A stretch of 17,708 nucleotides of DNA from Modestobacter sp. (GTDB lineage: Bacteria > Actinomycetota > Actinomycetes > Mycobacteriales > Geodermatophilaceae), in the NCBI GenBank assembly GCA_025963425.1, contig JAOPUQ010000119.1, forward strand, positions 1 through 17,708, in the 5' to 3' direction. This document shows positions 14,225-17,708 of this stretch, in pieces. The notes under the pieces are model-generated. The model searched no databases. It had not been told where the DNA came from and worked only from the letters and a program-made list of their open reading frames with translations. Made by a program: the position numbers and the translations under genes. Within the stretch, counting starts at the first letter, position 1. The number at the start of each line of letters is the position of its first letter.

Positions 14225-14287
14225 GGTGGAGCTGAGGGGACTCGAACCCCTGACCCCCGCACTGCCAGGCCGTCATGATCACGTTCA
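14225..14287 (-). repeat. Right attachment repeat: 3' half of tRNA-Ala(GGC) plus element arm
   Basis: The minus strand reads, like the left copy, from an anticodon loop with GGC through the T arm (AGGGG-TTCGAGT-CCCCT) to CAGCTCC, A and CC. The first 34 bases on the plus strand are identical to the left copy; differences are at three later positions. The 3' anticodon-stem strand is TGCGG, but the 5' side reads ACGGC and cannot pair, so the tRNA is incomplete here too. An intact tRNA-Ala(GGC) should exist elsewhere in the genome. Confidence 0.85.
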
Positions 14288-14561
14288 CCGACATGGGCCA
14301 CCGTACGCGACATGGTCCTCACCTGCGTATTCGCCGGTACCCGGACTCCGGCGAACATGCCTGAACCACCTCGCATTCGGCCCAACTGCAACCACTGATG
14401 CCGAGTCCGGGCCGGTCTTCCGGTTCTGAGCGGGCCGGGCCGCGGTCGCTCTCAGGCCGGAGCCGCGGCGGGCTCGGCGGTCGCCGCCGTTGGGTTGGAC
14501 ACGTCCGCGAAGTCGGCCGCCCAGGTGATGGTCGCGGCGCGAGGCCGTGGACTGGTCAATC
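14288..14561. other. Gene-free interval right of the attachment repeat
   Basis: No credible coding region is visible in 274 bp. It contains one copy of the 12-mer at 14384-14395. The sequence to 14395 is probably the arm of an older, related element; beyond it I see nothing recognisable until the CBS remnant. Confidence 0.5.
14384..14395 (+). repeat. 12-mer AACTGCAACCAC, right of the attachment repeat
   Basis: Fourth exact copy, 97 bp outside the right attachment repeat, a distance comparable to the 85 bp between the left repeat and its tandem pair. This parallel placement indicates that the DNA right of 14287 is also an element P arm rather than plain host sequence. Confidence 0.65.
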
Positions 14562-14760
14562 CCCCCACTCCTCGTCCGTGGGGTCATGACCACGCACGTC
14601 CGGACCGTGCTGGCCACGGCCGCCGTCGCCGAGGTCGCCCACGCCCTTCCTCGACCAAGACCCGCAGCATGCCGGTGGTCGACGGCGAGCGGCTGGTCGG
14701 GATCGTCAGCCCCGCGACGTCCTGCGCGCACTCGCCCGCCCGGATGACGAGACCAGACGC
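14562..14760 (+). pseudogene. CBS-domain protein remnant, frameshifted
   Basis: One CBS domain can be read across three frames: VRGVMTTHVRTVLATAAVAE and VAHAL from 14571, then TKTRSMPVVDGERLVGIVSP from about 14657, then RDVLRALARPDDETRRHVAD from 14713. The VM(T)THVxTV opening and the MPVVDxxRLVGIVSxRDVL ending are typical of CBS pairs in actinomycete CBS or CBS-BON stress proteins, which bind adenosyl ligands. Only one half of the pair survives and at least two frameshifts are present, so it is non-functional. It is the first recognisable resident gene right of the integration site. Confidence 0.7.
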
Positions 14761-15026
14761 CACGTAGCTGACCGCGACCGGGATGAGGAAGCCGAGCAGC
14801 TCACCGACCGTGGTCCCCGCCACCCATCGCCGCCAGGCGGGCTCCCGGCACGCGCGCTGGCCCGGGGGTCGACGTCGCGGGACGTGCGGCCCGGGCGCGG
14901 GAGATCGGTACCGGTGGCCATCCCATCAGCGTGGCGGGTCGACTCCCCCACCCCAGGGGCCACGGACCCTCCGTGCGGGGTCCGGTGCCCCTGCCGTCGA
15001 CGCCTCTCGTCGTCCACGGTGGACCC
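14761..15026. other. Gene-free interval after the CBS remnant
   Basis: Extremely GC-rich 266 bp with no recognisable gene on either strand. The first part may be out-of-frame continuation of the CBS gene (the frame stays open with HVADRDRDEEAEQL). No clear promoter for the next gene could be identified. Confidence 0.4.
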
Positions 15027-15461
15027 ATGGACGCTGACATCCGTCGGGCACGGACGCTAGCCGCGAGGGTCCGTGCCCACGTCGTGAACCCGGTTGTCCG
15101 TGGCCTGCTCCGTTCGCCGGCGCACCGGGTGCTGTCCCGATCAGTGCTGCTCCTCGCGTACACCGGCCGGCGCTCAGGCGTGCGCCGGGAGCTGCCGGCC
15201 GTGTACGCCGTGCTCGGGGACCGCTTCGTCGTGGTCGCCGGGCAGCCGGACACGAAGACCTGGTGGCGCAACTTCGCCGGCGACGTCCGACCGGTGACCG
15301 TGACCGTGGCCGGTCGGCGCGGCAGCTGTCGGGCCCGGCTCCTGGAACCGCGGACCGCCGAGCACCAGCTCGCGCTCGACGCCTACCGCAGGCGGTACCC
15401 GCGCGTACCCGTCGAGGAAGCGACACCGGTGCTCGTCCTCTCCCCTGACCACCAACCCTGA
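15027..15461 (+). CDS. Nitroreductase/quinone reductase family (deazaflavin F420-type, DDN-like) protein (144 aa)
   Basis: A small split-barrel protein. LLLAYTGRRSGVRRELPAVY (49-68 approximately) is the TxGRxSGxxRxxP signature of the DDN/Rv3547-like family, followed by GDRFVVVAGQ and DTKTWWRNFAGD, then a strand-rich PVTVTVAGRRGSCRARLLE. Family members bind deazaflavin F420 or related cofactors and reduce quinones or nitro compounds; some act at the membrane in stress defence. Length is normal for the family. ATG 15027 is chosen since GGTGGA lies just upstream and the conserved part begins soon after; the frame is open further upstream without a better start. The next gene begins about 13 bp after its stop, so they are probably co-transcribed. 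Substrate cannot be predicted. Confidence 0.8.
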   Translation: MDADIRRARTLAARVRAHVVNPVVRGLLRSPAHRVLSRSVLLLAYTGRRSGVRRELPAVYAVLGDRFVVVAGQPDTKTWWRNFAGDVRPVTVTVAGRRGSCRARLLEPRTAEHQLALDAYRRRYPRVPVEEATPVLVLSPDHQP

Positions 15462-15474
15462 TCGAGGAGTGGCC

Positions 15475-15708
15475 GTGCGACGACGCCCATGGGCTGACCT
15501 CACCCCGCGCCAGCAGACTGCCGTCCTCGTCGCGGCCGCGGTCCAGCTCTCGCTGGCGGCCACGGCGTGGGCCGACCTGGCGACGCGGGCGCCCGGGGAG
15601 GTGAACGGCAGCCGGACGACGTGGGCGGCGGTGATCGCCGTCAACCTCGTCGGGCCGCTGGCCTGGTTCCGCTGGGGCGGGCGGGCGCGCGGCTCCGCGC
15701 AGCGATGA
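15475..15708 (+). CDS. Small two-helix membrane protein, PLDc_N-like (77 aa)
   Basis: Two hydrophobic helices (about residues 15-35 and 50-67) separated by a short polar loop, ending in an Arg-rich tail. The pattern WADLxxR then TTWAAVIAVNLVGPLAWFRWGGRAR resembles the phospholipase-D-type N-terminal helical pair common as stand-alone genes in actinomycetes. No enzymatic domain is present. GAGGAG ends 5 bp before the GTG at 15475, so I prefer it to the in-frame GTG at 15469, which would overlap the ribosome site. It is tightly spaced after the nitroreductase-family gene and 48 bp before the SRPBCC gene. Function unknown; probably a small inner-membrane accessory protein. Confidence 0.65.
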   Translation: MRRRPWADLTPRQQTAVLVAAAVQLSLAATAWADLATRAPGEVNGSRTTWAAVIAVNLVGPLAWFRWGGRARGSAQR

Positions 15709-15756
15709 CCCGGACAGTGCGGTCCGCCGCTGGGCCGACGTCCCAGAGGAGGTCCG

Positions 15757-16869
15757 TTGATCCCGACCCGCACCGACCCGACCACCGGCCCACCCACCCG
15801 GACGACGACGGAGCCGTGGGCGCCATCGCCGCCGACACCGGCCGATCTGGCTCGGCAGGTACGAGACGTCGTCGCGGACCTGCCACGGTTCCTCACCGCA
15901 CCGCTGCTGCGGCGGTGGCACCTCACCTGGGGCGCCGGACCGGCGGAGGTCGCTGACCGGATGCCGGGGGACGACCTCTTCCCTCTGGCCCAGTACCGCA
16001 GCACCCGCGCGATCACCATCGCCGCGCCGCCGGACGAGGTGTGGCCGTGGCTGGTCCAGGTCGGGTGCCTGCGAGCCGGCTGGTACAGCGACGACCTCCT
16101 CGACGACCTGGCCCGCCCCAGCGCCCGCGAGGTCGTCCCTGCGCTGCAGGACCTGCAGGTGGGCATGTGGTTGCCGATGGCTCCCACGCCGTCGGCGACA
16201 TCGTCGTTCGTCGTCGACAGCTTCGAGGCGCAGCGCTGGGTGCTGTGGCGGACTCCGAGCAGCAGCTGGGCCTGGCGGCTGGTCGCGCTACCCGACGGCG
16301 GCACCCGGCTGGTCACCCGGCTGCACGCGGTCTACGACTGGCACCGGGCCAGCACCGCGCTCTGGGCGCCGCTGATGGAGTTCGGCGACTTCCCGATGAT
16401 GCGGCGCATGCTGCGCGGGATCCGGCAGCGCGCTGAGGCGGATCACCGCCGGCGGGTCCCCCTGCCGGTCGACGCACGACGGCTCGCGCTGATCCGCGGC
16501 GTGCACACGGCGGCCTGGTTCTCGATCGAGGCCTGCGTCGGCTACCTGCTGTGGTCCGGCGCAACCGGCCGCAGTGACCGGCGGGCCGGCGTGGCCGCGG
16601 CGGTCGTCGCCGGCGAGTGCCTGATCTTCACGGCCGACGGGTTCCACTGCCCGATGACCGGGCTGGCCGAGGCCGCCGGCGCGGCCACCGGATCGGTCAC
16701 CGACATCTACCTGCCCGCCTGGGTCGCCCAGAACCTGCCGGCGGTCCACCTGCCGCTGCTGGTGCTCATCGGCTGGCTGCACGGGCGGACCCTGCGCCGG
16801 GGCGGCTCACCGAGGACGACGTCACGGAGTCAGTGGCCGCCGCCGACGTTGCGGCGCAGGGCGCGGTAG
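15757..16869 (+). CDS. SRPBCC (START-like) domain fused to a C-terminal membrane domain (370 aa)
   Basis: Residues 82-228 form an SRPBCC/START-like hydrophobic-ligand domain: RSTRAITIAAPPDEVWPWLV (81-100), VGCLRAGWYSDDLLDDLAR, a central LQVGMWLPMAP, and strand-rich WRLVALPDGGTRLVTRL. Residues 248-343 contain about three membrane segments around ADGFHCPMTGLAEAAGA and TDIYLPAWVAQNL, a pattern like DUF2784-type small membrane proteins (xCPLTxxE). The first 30 residues are Pro/Thr-rich and probably disordered. The TTG start at 15757 is supported by AGGAGG 4 bp upstream. The last codons overlap by 40 bp the 3' end of the convergent P-type ATPase gene. The fusion suggests a membrane-tethered lipid- or hydrophobe-binding protein; ligand and partners are unknown. 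Confidence 0.75.
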   Translation: MIPTRTDPTTGPPTRTTTEPWAPSPPTPADLARQVRDVVADLPRFLTAPLLRRWHLTWGAGPAEVADRMPGDDLFPLAQYRSTRAITIAAPPDEVWPWLVQVGCLRAGWYSDDLLDDLARPSAREVVPALQDLQVGMWLPMAPTPSATSSFVVDSFEAQRWVLWRTPSSSWAWRLVALPDGGTRLVTRLHAVYDWHRASTALWAPLMEFGDFPMMRRMLRGIRQRAEADHRRRVPLPVDARRLALIRGVHTAAWFSIEACVGYLLWSGATGRSDRRAGVAAAVVAGECLIFTADGFHCPMTGLAEAAGAATGSVTDIYLPAWVAQNLPAVHLPLLVLIGWLHGRTLRRGGSPRTTSRSQWPPPTLRRRAR

Positions 16870-17708
16870 ACCTCGTCCAGCCCCCACACCAGCAGCGGCA
16901 TCGGGACGAGCAGGGCGAGCACCCAGCCTGGCAAGGCGGCGGTGCCGAAGACCGACTGCAGCGGCGGCAGGTAGATCACGGCGGCGGCGAACACCAGCTC
17001 GAAGGCGATGCCGGCCAGCAACAGCGGGTTGCTCCACAGCCCGATGGCGCGCAGCGAGCTGTGCTGGGTCCGGGCAGCGAACGCGGTCCCGATCTGGCAG
17101 GCCACGATTGCCGCGAAGGTGGCGGTGGTGGCCTGCAGGTAGACGTCGTGCAGCGGGCTGCCGCTGCCGGTGGCGGCACCGGGAGTCCAACCGCCGCGGG
17201 TCAGCACCAGGAAGAACAGGCCCATCGAGAGCGCGGCCGACAGCAGGCCCATGAGCCCCCAGGCGCGCAGGAGCATCGCCTTGTCGATGACGTTCTGCCC
17301 CTGTCTGCGCGGTGGCCGGGCCATCAGGCCGGGTTCGGCCGGCTCCCGACCCAGGGCCAGGGCGGGCAGCGTCTCGGTGCCCAGGTCGATGGCCAGGATC
17401 GACAGCACGGTCAGCGGCAGCGGCACGAGCCCGCCGGACAGTGCGAACACCAGGAACGGCACGACCTCGGGTACGGCGTGGGCGAAGATGTAGAGGACGA
17501 ACTTGCGGACGTTGTCATAGACCCGCCGGCCCTCCTCGACCCCGGCCACGACGGTGGCGAAGTTGTCGTCGGTGAGCACGACGGCGGCCGCCTCGCGTGC
17601 CACCTCGGTACCGCCGCGGCCCATGGCCACCCCGACGTCGGCGTGGTGCAACGCCGGTGCGTCGTTGACGCCGTCCCCGGTCATGGCCACGACGTTGCCG
17701 CCGGCGCG
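16830..17708 (-). CDS. Cation-transporting P-type ATPase, C-terminal part (5' end outside window)
   Basis: The frame runs off the right edge; 292 residues are visible. It opens with VVAMTGDGVNDAPALHHADVGV, the hinge motif TGDGxNDxPAL of the phosphorylation domain, then GRGGTEVAREAAAVVLTDDNF and FATVVAGVEEGRRVYDNVRKF, followed by about six membrane helices with AIDLGTETLPALALG, characteristic of the C-terminal helices of P2-type (Ca2+/Na+/K+ class, including actinobacterial CtpF-like) pumps. The P-loop aspartate and N domain lie outside the window. It ends RRNVGGGH with TGA at 16830-16832, overlapping the convergent SRPBCC gene by 40 bp. Transported ion cannot be set from the visible part. Such ATPases often neighbour CBS and nitroreductase-type genes in actinomycete dormancy clusters. 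Confidence 0.9.
   Translation of the reverse strand, partial: RAGGNVVAMTGDGVNDAPALHHADVGVAMGRGGTEVAREAAAVVLTDDNFATVVAGVEEGRRVYDNVRKFVLYIFAHAVPEVVPFLVFALSGGLVPLPLTVLSILAIDLGTETLPALALGREPAEPGLMARPPRRQGQNVIDKAMLLRAWGLMGLLSAALSMGLFFLVLTRGGWTPGAATGSGSPLHDVYLQATTATFAAIVACQIGTAFAARTQHSSLRAIGLWSNPLLLAGIAFELVFAAAVIYLPPLQSVFGTAALPGWVLALLVPMPLLVWGLDEVYRALRRNVGGGH

Larger units (their letters stand above)
428..14287. mobile_element. Integrative element, about 13.8 kb, at tRNA-Ala attachment sequences; integrase decayed
   Basis: Two direct copies of a 63-bp sequence (428-490 and 14225-14287, 60 of 63 identical) bracket the region. Both contain the 3' half of a tRNA-Ala(GGC), a classic target of tyrosine integrases. 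A remnant of such an integrase ends 35 bp before the right copy. The same 12-mer (AACTGCAACCAC) occurs just inside the left copy (two in tandem) and on both sides of the right copy, as expected for integrase arm-binding sites. Cargo: SelO and IS3 remnants, a sensor kinase, a five-gene ketone-carboxylase-like operon and its AcoR-like regulator. No replication, transfer or excisionase gene is visible, so it is either a minimal element or the remains of a larger one. The boundaries are inferred; excision has probably been lost. Confidence 0.65.

Noticed and set aside
1..17708. CRISPR array, rRNA or toxin-antitoxin pair
   Set aside because: No regularly spaced repeats, rRNA signature or small gene pair with such features was seen on either strand.

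Overview
The window reads as a GC-rich actinomycete chromosome (Actinomycetota; the genus cannot be fixed from sequence alone, though Pseudonocardia- or Geodermatophilaceae-like relatives would fit). It shows strong third-position GC, GTG and TTG starts, a nitroreductase/DDN-type protein, and bacterial activators whose sigma-54 contact motif is missing.

Left edge (1-1391): the 3' end of an unrecognised gene, then a 63-bp sequence holding the 3' half of a tRNA-Ala(GGC), two tandem copies of a 12-mer, and decayed genes (a multiply frameshifted SelO C-terminus and the tail of an IS3-family transposase).

Centre (1392-13698): an intact metabolic module. Five minus-strand genes run as one operon from 11397 down to 3655: HyuA-like subunit 1, a small four-cysteine acetone-carboxylase-gamma-like subunit, HyuA-like subunit 2, a HyuB-like subunit, and an unrecognised 269-residue protein. 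Content and subunit sizes resemble the five-subunit ATP-dependent acetophenone carboxylase more than the three-subunit acetone carboxylase. The predicted job is ATP-dependent carboxylation of a ketone, substrate unknown. The operon is flanked by two plus-strand regulators that share an AcoR-type GAF sensor. One is a NarL-class histidine kinase with a second GAF domain. The other is an AcoR-like Fis-type activator with a degenerate AAA+ domain, divergent from the operon across a 444-bp region rich in perfect inverted repeats.

Element boundary (13731-14395): a frameshifted, N-terminally truncated tyrosine integrase, a second copy of the 63-bp tRNA-Ala half (60/63 identical to the first), and more copies of the 12-mer on both sides. 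The module therefore appears to sit in a roughly 13.8-kb integrative element, between two attachment junctions of the same handedness, as expected from tandem accretion of related elements at one tRNA gene. The integrase is dead while the carboxylase operon and both regulators are open, which suggests the cargo has been kept after the element was immobilised.

Right flank (14562-17708): a CBS-domain pseudogene, then a short plus-strand run (F420-type nitroreductase family protein, small two-helix membrane protein, SRPBCC-membrane fusion protein) that converges by a 40-bp overlap on a cation-transporting P-type ATPase cut by the window end. This part looks like chromosomal stress or dormancy-type gene content.
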